From contig DHQO01000002.1 of NCBI GenBank assembly GCA_002408125.1, positions 16,317-80,316 on the forward strand: 64,000 bases of DNA, written 5' to 3'. The notes below the pieces were generated by a model, which was not told where the DNA came from, did no database searches, and was given only the letters and a program-made list of their open reading frames with translations. Below are positions 8,688 through 16,943 of this stretch, in pieces. The translations under genes and the position numbers were made by a program. Positions within the stretch are counted from its first letter, which is position 1, and every line of letters starts with the position of its first letter. The stretch comes from Hyphomonadaceae bacterium UBA5336 (GTDB taxonomy: Bacteria > Pseudomonadota > Alphaproteobacteria > Caulobacterales > Hyphomonadaceae).

Positions 8688-8715
8688 GTATGCACTTATT
8701 TTGAAATGTGAATAC
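8688..8715 (-). promoter_or_regulatory. candidate NikR-type operator and promoter of the receptor-regulator operon
   Basis: GTATGC-N16-GAATAC, 28 bp in total. This is the exact length and half-site spacing of the E. coli NikR operator (GTATGA-N16-TCATAC), with 9 of 12 half-site bases matching. On the minus strand TTGTAT (8712-8717) could be a -35 element, with a CATACT-like -10 about 18-19 bp further on, so both half-sites overlap the promoter. It lies about 36 bp upstream of the receptor ATG. The AT-rich stretch contrasts with its surroundings. Confidence 0.5.
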
Positions 8716-8927
8716 AATTGTTCCGCCGACCAGCATGCCTGAGCGGACAAGCCGCCAGCCCTGCGAGCAACGCACAATTGCATTTCAGCGAAATGCCGCT
8801 AGCGTTCGCCAATGGCTTGGGGTGATTGCAGCAAATTGAAGTATTGTCGCGTCATCTGCGCGGGCTTGAGATACGCAGCCTCAGGAATGCTGATTTCCTC
8901 TGGCGATCAGTTTTGCCCGGCCCTTCC

Positions 8928-9215
8928 ATGAACAGTCAGAACTTCAGCTTCATTGCCGGCACAGAACCGCTCTTGTATCGGCTCGCAGTGTTGTCAGAAC
9001 AGATGTTCTCGACCGACCCAAACACATCGCTCCTGAAATCCCGCCAGTTCGGGGAGGCGATCGCCCAGCAAGTCGCAGCCCGTTCGCAGCATGCCGGCAT
9101 GCCTGGTGAGCGACAGATCGATCTTCTCAACCGTCTCAGAGCAGACGGGTTATTGCCCAGATCCATAGCAGACATGCTTCATTTCATTCGCAAGAGAGGG
9201 AATGAGGTGACGTGA
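8928..9215 (+). pseudogene. truncated type I restriction endonuclease subunit R (HsdR), N-terminal fragment
   Basis: 95 residues from an ATG at 8928. They resemble the N-terminal DUF4145-type region of HsdR proteins (FSFIAGTEPLLYRLAVLSEQ, DPNTSLLKSRQFGEAIAQQVA, LLPRSIADMLHFIRKRGNEV). The family continues with GNxAxH and then a nuclease and helicase of over 900 residues; here the frame stops directly after GNEVT. An IS630-like remnant begins seven bases later, so an insertion followed by deletion is the likely cause. No hsdM or hsdS is present. Confidence 0.65.
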
Positions 9216-9221
9216 TCTGGT

Positions 9222-9546
9222 GAAAGTGGTCCGGATTTGATGTTAGTTTTCCAGCGGCTTGAGACGCTTGGCGACATCGTGGTGATGGACAATCTGCCCG
9301 CCCACAAACCAACCGGTGTACGTGAAGCCATGGAAGCAGCAGGTGCCGAACTCCGCTTCCCGCCGCCCGATAGCCCCGACTTCAATCCGATCGGAATGGC
9401 GTTCTCCACGCTCAGGGCGCTCCTCAAGGAGCCCTCAGCACGCACGATCGCACGAGCGACAACCTCTGGCGCGTCATCGCCTCCGAACCATCACCAACCC
9501 CTCCTGAACAGCCAAAACCACTAAGCTCAACTTGGCCCAGTTTTAA
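9222..9546 (+). mobile_element. IS630-family insertion sequence remnant
   Basis: A roughly 325-bp relic. The frame at 9237-9524 encodes the C-terminal DDE part of an IS630 transposase (VVMDNLPAHKPTGVREAMEAAGAELRF, PDSPDFNPI). The catalytic glutamate expected after NPI is Gly, and the last part is frameshifted. Imperfect terminal inverted repeats can be matched: GAAAGTGGTCCGGATTTGA on the left, and on the right the complement of TCAACTTGGCCCAGTTTT. The N-terminal two-thirds of the transposase is missing, so the element is dead. Confidence 0.65.
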
Positions 9547-9620
9547 GGGGGAAGGACAATGCGACCGAACACATCGCAGCCAATTAGCCATATGGCGCTA
9601 TTGTGTGATCTGAAACTTAC

Positions 9621-11351
9621 TCACAATGCACGCTGACGATCGTCCAAATTCACAATTCCTTGCTCCTGAGACTGAGCCCCTCGAAGCTTGTCGAGCAAAT
9701 TGCCCCAATTTGGTGGCGCCACATTCGACCGCCAACCGACATGAAAATCGGGTCTGGATATTATCAGATTGTGACAAAACCACGGAGCATTGTCTGGATA
9801 CGGGATGTCCAGCACCTTGAGCGGGATGCCCTGTTCACGTGCCACCCGCTCCGCATCTCCGATATCTACACCAGGATCAAATCGAACAAGGGTAAAATCG
9901 CGTCCCAGTACATCATAAAGAGATGTCCCATCCTTTAGCCAGAAGTGCGGGAACCGGCAGCCTGGAACCGTAGATGGAGTTGCTGTACCCATAGTATAGG
10001 GCGGTGCTTTCATATTGTCGTATGCAATAACTGGTGATTTATCATAATAATAACCGAAGTTAAGTCCTTCGCAGGTCAACTGACCGATATTCATTTCGTA
10101 AAGCTCTACACCAAAATCTTTGCGCGCCTGCTGCCCAGATTCCCCCTCAGACAATAGTAACTCTGGTACATTCTTCTTCTGGTTCTGCTCGAATACCCTG
10201 ACCGCCACCTCCATAGCATGACGAGAAACCTGCTCGGTAATCGGCTGGCGCTCATCCTGATAGGTTTCCAACAGAGCCTCAGGTGCCCACCCATTTACAA
10301 CCGCTGCCAACTTCCACGAAAGGTTCACCCCATCGGCAATCCCGGCATTCATGCCGTACCCACCATAGGGAACCCACAAATGCGCCGCGTCGCCCGCCAG
10401 AAAGACATTCCCGACCCGGAACCGCGACGCCAGAAGCCGCCTGGCGGTCCAGTCGACGTGCTTAATTATCCGATACTCAAAATCTTCTCCTACGCCTAGC
10501 AGCGCCCGGATCGAATCATCGACACCCACATCATCGAAGTCCGCCCCTTCCGGAACCATAGAATGAACGAGCCAAAGCCGTTCACCGTCAATTGCCAATA
10601 CGCCGCCAAATACTTCGTGATTGATAACGAGTTCCATCCAAGGCGGCCGATGCTTGATCCGCTCACGGAGATCATCAGCCTCAATCAAGATCGACCGCTG
10701 CTTATAGAGAACTGCATCACCTTCCAACGGTATGTCGAGTTTCTTTCGAACCATGGATTTGCCGCCATCCGCGCCGACCAGAAAGCGAGAACACAATACC
10801 CGTCGTTCACCAGATTTTGTATCTTCAATATCCAGTGCGACGTGAGTGCCATGGTCAGTAAAGTTCAACACTTCTGAATTGTGCTGCAATGAAATGTAAT
10901 GCGATTCTACGATTGCTTCTTTCAACACCGGTTCGATATACATCTGACTTGCGCGATGCACGGGCTCCGGCGTAAGCCAATCCGTATCCGGAAAACCAGG
11001 CGCTGACCGCCCTGATGCATCGAAGCGTTCCGCACGACTAGGAAGAACGATGCGCGTCAATTCATGTCCAGACACAAAGCCGGTTGAGAACCTCACGTCC
11101 GTCGGGTAATCGTCGGGCAAACCGCATTGACGCACCCGATCGGCAATTCCAAAACGCCTAAATGTTTCCATCGTACGCGCTGCCACTGTGTTACAGCGCG
11201 CATCTGCGGGAACTTCCGCGGAACGTATCTCCAGTATCACACTTTTCACACCGCGCGACGCCAAATCGAGCGCTACAGACATGCCAACAGGCCCCGCACC
11301 AATAATCGCTACTGGCGTGTCGAGAGCGACTTTGTTCCTGGAATCTGGCAT
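9621..11351 (-). CDS. FAD-dependent aromatic-ring monooxygenase
   Basis: A 576-residue class A flavoprotein hydroxylase (PheA/TfdB/MhpA-like). It has the FAD dinucleotide motif VAIIGAGPVGMSVALDLASRG (residues 14-34), a DG motif (VGADGGKSMVRKKL) and the second FAD motif VFLAGDAAHLWVPYGGYGMNAGIADGVNLSWKLAAV. The long C-terminal thioredoxin-like domain is typical of the phenol hydroxylase group. The start at 11351 has AAAGGGAG ahead of it. The gene is visibly richer in A+T than the core genes, consistent with transfer. It is divergent from a LysR regulator and beside a TonB receptor, suggesting a small catabolic unit for an imported aromatic or polycyclic compound; the substrate is unknown. Confidence 0.85.
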   Translation of the reverse strand: MPDSRNKVALDTPVAIIGAGPVGMSVALDLASRGVKSVILEIRSAEVPADARCNTVAARTMETFRRFGIADRVRQCGLPDDYPTDVRFSTGFVSGHELTRIVLPSRAERFDASGRSAPGFPDTDWLTPEPVHRASQMYIEPVLKEAIVESHYISLQHNSEVLNFTDHGTHVALDIEDTKSGERRVLCSRFLVGADGGKSMVRKKLDIPLEGDAVLYKQRSILIEADDLRERIKHRPPWMELVINHEVFGGVLAIDGERLWLVHSMVPEGADFDDVGVDDSIRALLGVGEDFEYRIIKHVDWTARRLLASRFRVGNVFLAGDAAHLWVPYGGYGMNAGIADGVNLSWKLAAVVNGWAPEALLETYQDERQPITEQVSRHAMEVAVRVFEQNQKKNVPELLLSEGESGQQARKDFGVELYEMNIGQLTCEGLNFGYYYDKSPVIAYDNMKAPPYTMGTATPSTVPGCRFPHFWLKDGTSLYDVLGRDFTLVRFDPGVDIGDAERVAREQGIPLKVLDIPYPDNAPWFCHNLIISRPDFHVGWRSNVAPPNWGNLLDKLRGAQSQEQGIVNLDDRQRAL

Positions 11352-11782
11352 AGTTGTCTCCCTTTTCGCTAAAGTAGCGCGCAAGGGAGCCTGCTAAAAA
11401 TCCATTGTGCAGATTGCTCATATCGGCTCAACCAATGGAACGGTATGCTGAGCCGCGAATTTGCGGGAAAAGATCTTAGCTGGGCATCGAACGCAGAGCG
11501 CAAAGTAACGACTATTTGCCCCCTGCCACAAAAATCACGAAAAGGCGCCAGATCGAATCTCACATCTCGGATCCGGTCAGCAAAATGAATTTAATGTTCT
11601 GTGTGCTTTGTTTGCGTATGATTTTTTGGTTAACCTAAGCTTGGTCCTTACTCACCTCACAGTTAGAAAGCCCAGGTACATAGCGGATACCGCATCACAC
11701 CCAGACGAGAAACAAACATGCGATTACTGAGCGAGCCAGAAGCAAAAATAGAAAAAGAGCCCTCACTTGGAATAAATCAAAA
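11352..11782. promoter_or_regulatory. divergent control region of the monooxygenase and lysR genes
   Basis: A 431-bp AT-rich gap. It contains a perfect inverted repeat CGGCTCA-N18-TGAGCCG (11424-11455) about 75-105 bp upstream of the monooxygenase start. It is a candidate operator, though its spacing is wider than the common T-N11-A LysR box. A second AT-rich stretch near 11590-11640 may hold the lysR promoter. A 22-codon leader frame (11718-11786) ends in an ATGA overlap with lysR. No other gene is seen. Confidence 0.45.
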
Positions 11783-12718
11783 ATGAAGCCACTCCGCTCC
11801 ATCAATCTAAATCTTCTACCTATCCTTCGGGAGCTTTTGATCAATGAGAGTGTGTCTCACGCCGCCGAGATTCTGAACATGAGTCAATCGGCCACCAGCG
11901 AAGCTCTCGGCCGCTTACGTCATATGTTTGACGACCCGCTACTGGTTCAACATGGGCGCCAGATGCAGCGCACACCCTTCGCGAGCCAGCTGCTGCCAGC
12001 TATTGAGGAAGCTGTTCAGTCCCTGCACACGCTTTTCCGGGATCCGTACTTTGATCCTGCAAAATCGGAACGCTCATTCAGGATTGGAACTGCCGACTGT
12101 TTGCTCTTTCTTTTTGGCGCGCCTTTACTTGAAGGCATTGGCAGGGAGGCTCCAGGCTTGGAAATGGAGTTCTGCAATGTCAGTACGCACATGATTAATC
12201 CGCTTGAGAAGGGCGTGATGGATTTTATTGTGGCACCCGAAGGGTTTTTGCCCGCAGAGGATCCGGGCTTCCTGAAATCCGAACTACTTTTCGAAATTGA
12301 TTTCGTTGGAATCGCCTGCCAGAATAATAAACTGGCAGATGATAACATGGACATTGAAGAGTATCGAAAACTTTCTCACGTAGTTTATCACCTGGAGGAG
12401 AAATCTTGGACCTCCCTTGAGGCGCAGGTACTATCTTCTATTGGGGTTGAACAGTACAATTTAGCATTTGTTCAACAATTTATGCTAATGCCGTTCCTAC
12501 TGAAGAACACGAATGCTGTGGCAATTGTGCAGAGATACATAGCAGAAATATTCAAAGACTTGGCGTCGATAAAGACGTTTACTCCCCCAGTGCCGATGTC
12601 AAACACCAACATATTCTTGTACTGGAGTTCAATTTCCGAACGAGATCCGGCGCACTCGTGGATGCGGAATGCCATTATTCAAGCAGCGCGCGGCGCGTAT
12701 CGAGTTACATCGAATTAA
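11783..12718 (+). CDS. LysR family transcriptional regulator
   Basis: 311 residues. The winged helix-turn-helix occupies residues 1-65 (INLNLLPILRELLINESVSHAAEILNMSQSATSEALGRLRHMFDDPLLV), in the form characteristic of the NahR/NodD/LinR group, followed by a periplasmic-binding-protein-like effector domain. It is divergent from the flavin monooxygenase and presumably activates it in response to substrate. No clear ribosome binding site precedes the ATG; a short leader frame overlaps it by ATGA, so translational coupling is possible. AT-rich codon use matches the rest of the island. Confidence 0.88.
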   Translation: MKPLRSINLNLLPILRELLINESVSHAAEILNMSQSATSEALGRLRHMFDDPLLVQHGRQMQRTPFASQLLPAIEEAVQSLHTLFRDPYFDPAKSERSFRIGTADCLLFLFGAPLLEGIGREAPGLEMEFCNVSTHMINPLEKGVMDFIVAPEGFLPAEDPGFLKSELLFEIDFVGIACQNNKLADDNMDIEEYRKLSHVVYHLEEKSWTSLEAQVLSSIGVEQYNLAFVQQFMLMPFLLKNTNAVAIVQRYIAEIFKDLASIKTFTPPVPMSNTNIFLYWSSISERDPAHSWMRNAIIQAARGAYRVTSN

Positions 12719-13023
12719 ACTGATCGCCTGTTCTCAGTTCTAAAAACAGAACTATTGCCAACCAAACCTTTCAGCCCCTTGTGCCTCTCCGGGAAATCGA
12801 TCGCATTTGGAACGGAAGTTTCCGCAGTTTCTCGCATTGGCAAGTAAGATCGACTGAGGAGGTTTATCAGTACTCCCCGGGAACCCGCCTCCGATCACGT
12901 TGCGCGCGCCCATTACATTATTCACAACAAGCCAGCAAACACTTCTCAGCATCGCGCATAGGGGCCCGGTTCGCTCCAGAAAGGCCATATTTGCTTCCAC
13001 CCCAATCTCACTTCGCTCCGAGT
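12719..13023. other. intergenic gap, hairpin only
   Basis: About 305 bp between two convergent island genes. A short stem AGTTCT-AAAAAC-AGAACT lies at 12736-12753 just after the lysR stop and could weakly terminate transcription, but it has no T-run. I see no gene in the rest. Confidence 0.5.
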
Positions 13024-15219
13024 CTAAAACTTGCGTTCAATCCGCACACCGACTTCACGAGGCCGTTCGTAGATCACGATGTCCCCGACAGGTGTCGCAG
13101 ACGCCTGAGCATATATCGTTTCATTCGTGATGTTTGTTCCGAACAGAACCAGCCTCCAGTCCTCGTCAGCAGACTCCCACGATACCTGCGCATTCAGGCG
13201 CGTGTATGCGGGCTGCGCAAGGCGGCCATTGAAATCGTGGTATACTTTCGCGCTGCCGAACAAGGATGTATTGAAGGCAAGCTCGCCTTGTGACAACGGC
13301 TTGGTCCAGGTCGCATTCAACGAATATGTATAGCGTGGGGCCCTGATCATATCGTTGCCCGACGCATCGACCGCACTCACTGAATTGCCTACCGGCAATC
13401 CACCGGCCCCGATCACGGGGATATAGTCCTGAGCATTGGGGAAAGACGCATATTCGGCGTCCAGAACTTCTCCGTTGGCAGAGATTGAGAAGTTCTCGTC
13501 AAGGGCAGCCTGGACTTCCAGATCGATCCCGCGGATCTCCGCCTTTGCTGCGTTCAACAAGAGAAAAGTTGATGTGCCCACGGCATCGGATGCGCGTGCT
13601 GTAACCTGAAGGTCGTCATAGTCATAATTGAAGACCGACACATTTGTTCTCAGCCAGGGCAACGGATCTGACTTCAGGCCGAGTTCGACGGAGTCGAGCG
13701 TCTCGGGCCGAACCGGATCGGCTGCGAACCCGTATGAGTTATAGACGCCGCTCTTGAAGCCGGTGCTGTATGTAAGATAGGCATTCGTATTGGGCGTGAA
13801 GAAATACTGCGCGGTAGCGCGGTACGTCATCTTGTCATAAGTTCTTGACGTAGGGCTGACAACTGTCGTGCCATTGAACTCTTGGGTAAACCCGCGATCC
13901 TCGGTTGTGTATCGCAGGCCGCCGACAAGATTGAGCTTGTCCGTTGCATGCCAGGTAACTTCTCCGAAAGCCGCCAGGGACTCGACCGTCGCATCGCCGA
14001 CCAATCTGTTAAATCCTACGGTCGTATAGGTCGGGGCGACGCCGGAGAACACATTGGCAATGCCGAGGCTATTCATATCGAAATAGTATCCGCCGACAAT
14101 CCATTCGATATTCGACTCATTCTGCGACAGCAGGCGGATCTCATGGCTCCACGCTTCCGTAAATGTCCGCGGGATATTCTGCGAGATTAAAACCGGAGAG
14201 GCATCCGCATCCGTATTCATCTTGACCTTGTCGTCCAGATAACCACTGCTTGTTTCAAGACGCACAGACCCAAGATCCAGGCTGTTCCTCAGCGTTGCCG
14301 TATACTGCTGAACCCCGACCTTCGAAGGAATGCCAATCGCGACATCGAATGGCTCGGTGGGCACAATGTTTCCAGGCACAAGATTGCCCGCCGTGTTCCC
14401 TCCCAAGGGTGCAATCACATTGCCGTCCCCGCTCTGCCGGTCGGCATAGCCCAGAGTCAATATGGAGCTGAAACTTTCACTTGGCTGGAACAGGAGCTTG
14501 GTACGGATATTGTAGGAATCGGTACCGCCAACCTTCTGCCCCGAAGCAAGATTGTTGATGTACGGATCTGTGGACGAATAGAGAAGATTGATGTCAGCGG
14601 CTACTTTGTCAGTGATCGGACCTGTGAAATAGCCCTTCACTTCAGCCGCATTCTCCCCCTCCAGCCAGCTATACTGGCCACTTACCTGGCCGGCAGCAGA
14701 AAAGCTCGGATCCGGTGTGATGACATTGACCAGTCCGCCCGTGGCGTTCCGGCCGAATAGCGTACCCTGCGGCCCCCGCAGAACTTCAACCCTTTCCACT
14801 TCGCCAAAGTCGACGATATTGCCCTGCGCACTCGGCTGGTAGATGCCGTCCACATAGATCGCGATATTGGGTTCATCCGAAGGCGAAATCCCGGACCAGC
14901 CCACCCCGCGGAGTGTCGGTTGAACAACCGCGAAAGTCCGGCCTCCATTGTATCCCGGCACAACAAAGGTCAGTTCTCGGACGTCTGTGACACCACTTCC
15001 AGCCAGCGATTCATCCGTAATGGCACTCACTGTCACGGGCACATCCTGCAACGCAACCTCGCGGCGCGTTGCCGTCACGACCACCTGGTCAAGCGTTCTT
15101 TCCGACTGTGTATCCCCCGCGGGTTGCTCCCCAGCTTCTTCCGACTGCGCAAATGCCAGCGGGGACACGCTGCACATCAGGAATGTGAGCCCAATGGCCT
15201 TGTGATTGATAAACTTCAT
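13024..15219 (-). CDS. TonB-dependent receptor (island)
   Basis: 731 residues. The signal peptide is MKFINHKAIGLTFLMCSVSPLAFAQ, and the TonB box/plug start is LDQVVVTATRREVALQDVPVTVSAI, as in the large sphingomonad-type receptor group. The plug motifs LRGVG and VEVLRGPQGTLFGRNATGGLVNVIT follow, then a beta-barrel ending in a terminal Phe (IERKF). The start at 15219 has GGGAGGAAG just upstream; the frame is open to 15237. It shares the island with a ring hydroxylase and a LysR regulator, so it probably imports the hydrophobic or aromatic substrate. Substrate not determined. Confidence 0.88.
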   Translation of the reverse strand: MKFINHKAIGLTFLMCSVSPLAFAQSEEAGEQPAGDTQSERTLDQVVVTATRREVALQDVPVTVSAITDESLAGSGVTDVRELTFVVPGYNGGRTFAVVQPTLRGVGWSGISPSDEPNIAIYVDGIYQPSAQGNIVDFGEVERVEVLRGPQGTLFGRNATGGLVNVITPDPSFSAAGQVSGQYSWLEGENAAEVKGYFTGPITDKVAADINLLYSSTDPYINNLASGQKVGGTDSYNIRTKLLFQPSESFSSILTLGYADRQSGDGNVIAPLGGNTAGNLVPGNIVPTEPFDVAIGIPSKVGVQQYTATLRNSLDLGSVRLETSSGYLDDKVKMNTDADASPVLISQNIPRTFTEAWSHEIRLLSQNESNIEWIVGGYYFDMNSLGIANVFSGVAPTYTTVGFNRLVGDATVESLAAFGEVTWHATDKLNLVGGLRYTTEDRGFTQEFNGTTVVSPTSRTYDKMTYRATAQYFFTPNTNAYLTYSTGFKSGVYNSYGFAADPVRPETLDSVELGLKSDPLPWLRTNVSVFNYDYDDLQVTARASDAVGTSTFLLLNAAKAEIRGIDLEVQAALDENFSISANGEVLDAEYASFPNAQDYIPVIGAGGLPVGNSVSAVDASGNDMIRAPRYTYSLNATWTKPLSQGELAFNTSLFGSAKVYHDFNGRLAQPAYTRLNAQVSWESADEDWRLVLFGTNITNETIYAQASATPVGDIVIYERPREVGVRIERKF

Positions 15220-15928
15220 TTTCTTCCTCCCGACCAATGCTGATCCAATCCCAGCAATTTTGTTTTGTTTTCAGGGCCGCTTTCAAAGGTTCGGCCTGAT
15301 CATGCCGCAACCAATTGACTTCAAAGCCTCCTTATTCATCACCCCGATGCCCTGCGACCGGAAAAGCCATGACCCAAGAACTTGGGGGAAAAACGAAGAC
15401 CGCCGGTCAACTTCAGGCCGATTTATCTTTTGGTTGCCCTCTCTTCTCGATTTCCTACTCGAGCCCGAAACGCCTCTGGACAGTCGAAGCTTTTGGTGGA
15501 GTGCGTATCAATTCACCAGTACGAATTGAAATCGCCTTTTTAAATGTCTCGTATCGGTGTGCTCTGAGCCCAAGGCCTGGGGCGAAAGCCTCGACCCGTT
15601 CCGCATGGACAAGCTGCTCGCCCTGGATGAGCGGCTGACGCGGCAGAGCGAAAAAGTGATGGGGATGCTGATTCGGCTTCAGAAGATGCGACTGGCTGCG
15701 CCCTTGAGGCAGATTTCCAGTAAATAGTTCTGATTGAGCGAAGCGGCTATGCAGACCACAATGTGGGGACAGGTGTGGGAACGGTGTTTGGACTGGTCAG
15801 GCACATTCCTTGCAAAACAAGGACATATGAGAAGGAAATGGTGGAGCTGAACGAGGAGAGTTCGAACCAGAACAGCCCTGAGCGCGATCCATGTGAGGGC
15901 GTAAGCCCGATACGGGATCAAACGAAGA
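15220..15928. other. gene-poor right end of the island
   Basis: 709 bp without a convincing gene. The first 330 bp are AT-rich, with T-runs near 15261-15272. From about 15570 the composition returns to GC-rich, and a short open frame remnant (15605-15727) is seen. The stretch 15750-15870 shows no structure I recognise. The tRNA 3'-flank repeat begins at 15873. Confidence 0.5.
15605..15727 (+). pseudogene. possible gene remnant, 40 codons
   Basis: A 40-residue frame (MDKLLALDERLTRQSEKVM..., ending PLRQISSK) with core-like GC-rich codons. The frame continues upstream without a start (ESLDPFR precedes the Met), as if it were the tail of a larger gene truncated at the island edge. Predicted helical. 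I do not recognise the family, and it has no obvious ribosome binding site, so it may be nothing. Confidence 0.3.
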
Positions 15929-15931
15929 TGG
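15873..15931 (-). repeat. tRNA 3'-flank repeat, copy next to tRNA-Tyr
   Basis: 59 nt ending at the CCA of tRNA-Tyr and aligning gap-free to the 59 nt flanking tRNA-Gly at 5836-5894, in the same orientation. The most conserved part is AGCCCGATACGGGATCAAAC. Together the two copies are direct repeats about 10 kb apart that bracket the accessory segment. Confidence 0.75.
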
Positions 15932-16013
15932 TGGAGGGGACAGGATTCGAACCTGTGTACGCAATGCGGGCAGATTTACAGTCTGCTGCCTTTAACCACT
16001 CGGCCACCCCTCC
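15929..16013 (-). tRNA. tRNA-Tyr (anticodon GTA)
   Basis: On the minus strand GGAGGGG pairs with CCCCTCC. The D-arm reads GGCCGAGTGGTTAAAGGC, the anticodon loop CTGTAAA gives GTA (tyrosine), and there is a long variable arm as expected for tRNA-Tyr. The T-arm is GGTTCGAATCC, and the discriminator A is followed by encoded CCA. It marks the right border of the AT-rich region. Confidence 0.95.
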
Positions 16014-16115
16014 ACGGGATGCATCAGCTTGTCAGCAATTGCCTTGCTGCCGGCTAACGCTTATGGCGACCCCTTTGAGGGCCGCCCTGAGCGGCTGGAA
16101 GGGCGTCTTATAGGC

Positions 16116-16880
16116 ATGTCGAAACACCCACGCAACCGCCAGAAGCCGCTGAGGCGAAAACAAAATGCACCCGATGAGGGTGGCCCGCTCTGGCTCTGGG
16201 GGATTCATGCGGTGGACGCGGCGCTCGCCAATCCCGCGCGCACTCGCCTGCGCCTTGTGGCGAGCGAAAATGCCGCGCGCCGAATGTCGCTTTCCAATGC
16301 CGAAATCATGGATCCGGGCGAGATCGGCGACCTTCTCCCGCGCGGCGCCGTGCACCAGGGCGTGGCCCTGCAGACCGAACTGCTCACGCCGGTTGAGCTT
16401 GAGGACATGGTGGCCGCGCGCCCGCGCTGTGTCGGCGTGCTCGACCAGTTGGAAGACCCCCACAATCTCGGCGCCATCTTCCGCTCGGCCGCCGCCTTCG
16501 GTGTGGAGGCGGTCATCCTGCAGACGCGCCACAGTCCGCCGCTCACCGGTGTGGTGGCGAAATCGGCCGCCGGCGCGGTGGAGCGCGTCAGCGAAGTGCG
16601 GGTGGTCAATATCGCCCGCGCGCTCGATACCCTCGCCGATGCCGGTTATGCGGTGATCGGCCTTGCGGGCGAGACCGAAACCGAGCTGGAAACCGCGCTC
16701 GCCCTGCCCGGCCCCCATGCCATGGTGCTCGGCGCGGAGGGCTCTGGCCTGCGCCCCGGTGTCGCCAAGGCCTGCGGCCAGGTCGCGCGCATCCCGATGA
16801 GCGGGGACATGGAAAGCCTCAATGTCTCCAACGCGGCGGCCATCGCCTTCTATCTCGCCCAACGCAACATGAATATCTGA
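16116..16880 (+). CDS. rlmB: TrmH/SpoU family 23S rRNA 2'-O-methyltransferase (RlmB-like)
   Basis: 254 residues. It has an N-terminal substrate-binding domain (WLWGIHAVDAALANPARTRLRLV) and a C-terminal SPOUT methyltransferase domain with the trefoil-knot motifs DQLEDPHNLGAIFRSAAAFG, MVLGAEGSGLRPGV and IPMSGDMESLNVSNAAAIAFY. RlmB methylates G2251 of 23S rRNA using S-adenosylmethionine. The frame is open from 16029, but the ATG at 16116 clears the tRNA-Tyr region and gives the usual length. An alternative is another TrmH-type tRNA or rRNA methylase; the overall order of motifs favours RlmB. Confidence 0.85.
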   Translation: MSKHPRNRQKPLRRKQNAPDEGGPLWLWGIHAVDAALANPARTRLRLVASENAARRMSLSNAEIMDPGEIGDLLPRGAVHQGVALQTELLTPVELEDMVAARPRCVGVLDQLEDPHNLGAIFRSAAAFGVEAVILQTRHSPPLTGVVAKSAAGAVERVSEVRVVNIARALDTLADAGYAVIGLAGETETELETALALPGPHAMVLGAEGSGLRPGVAKACGQVARIPMSGDMESLNVSNAAAIAFYLAQRNMNI

Positions 16881-16943
16881 GGCGTATTTTCGCCGGATTG
16901 ATCGGCTGGTATAGGCGCAGTCGGACCTGCCGGAGGACAGCCC

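Noticed and set aside
8760..8805. GCATTT/AAATGC stem near 8780 as a second NikR-like site
   Set aside because: Short dyad with 5-nt loop; does not have NikR spacing.
12752..13000. An 82-codon minus-strand frame in the island gap
   Set aside because: No ribosome binding site, no recognisable domain, composition not coding-like.
15840..15875. A TTCGAA-containing stretch resembling part of a tRNA T-arm
   Set aside because: Too short and unpaired to be a tRNA or a clear attachment-site duplicate of tRNA-Tyr.
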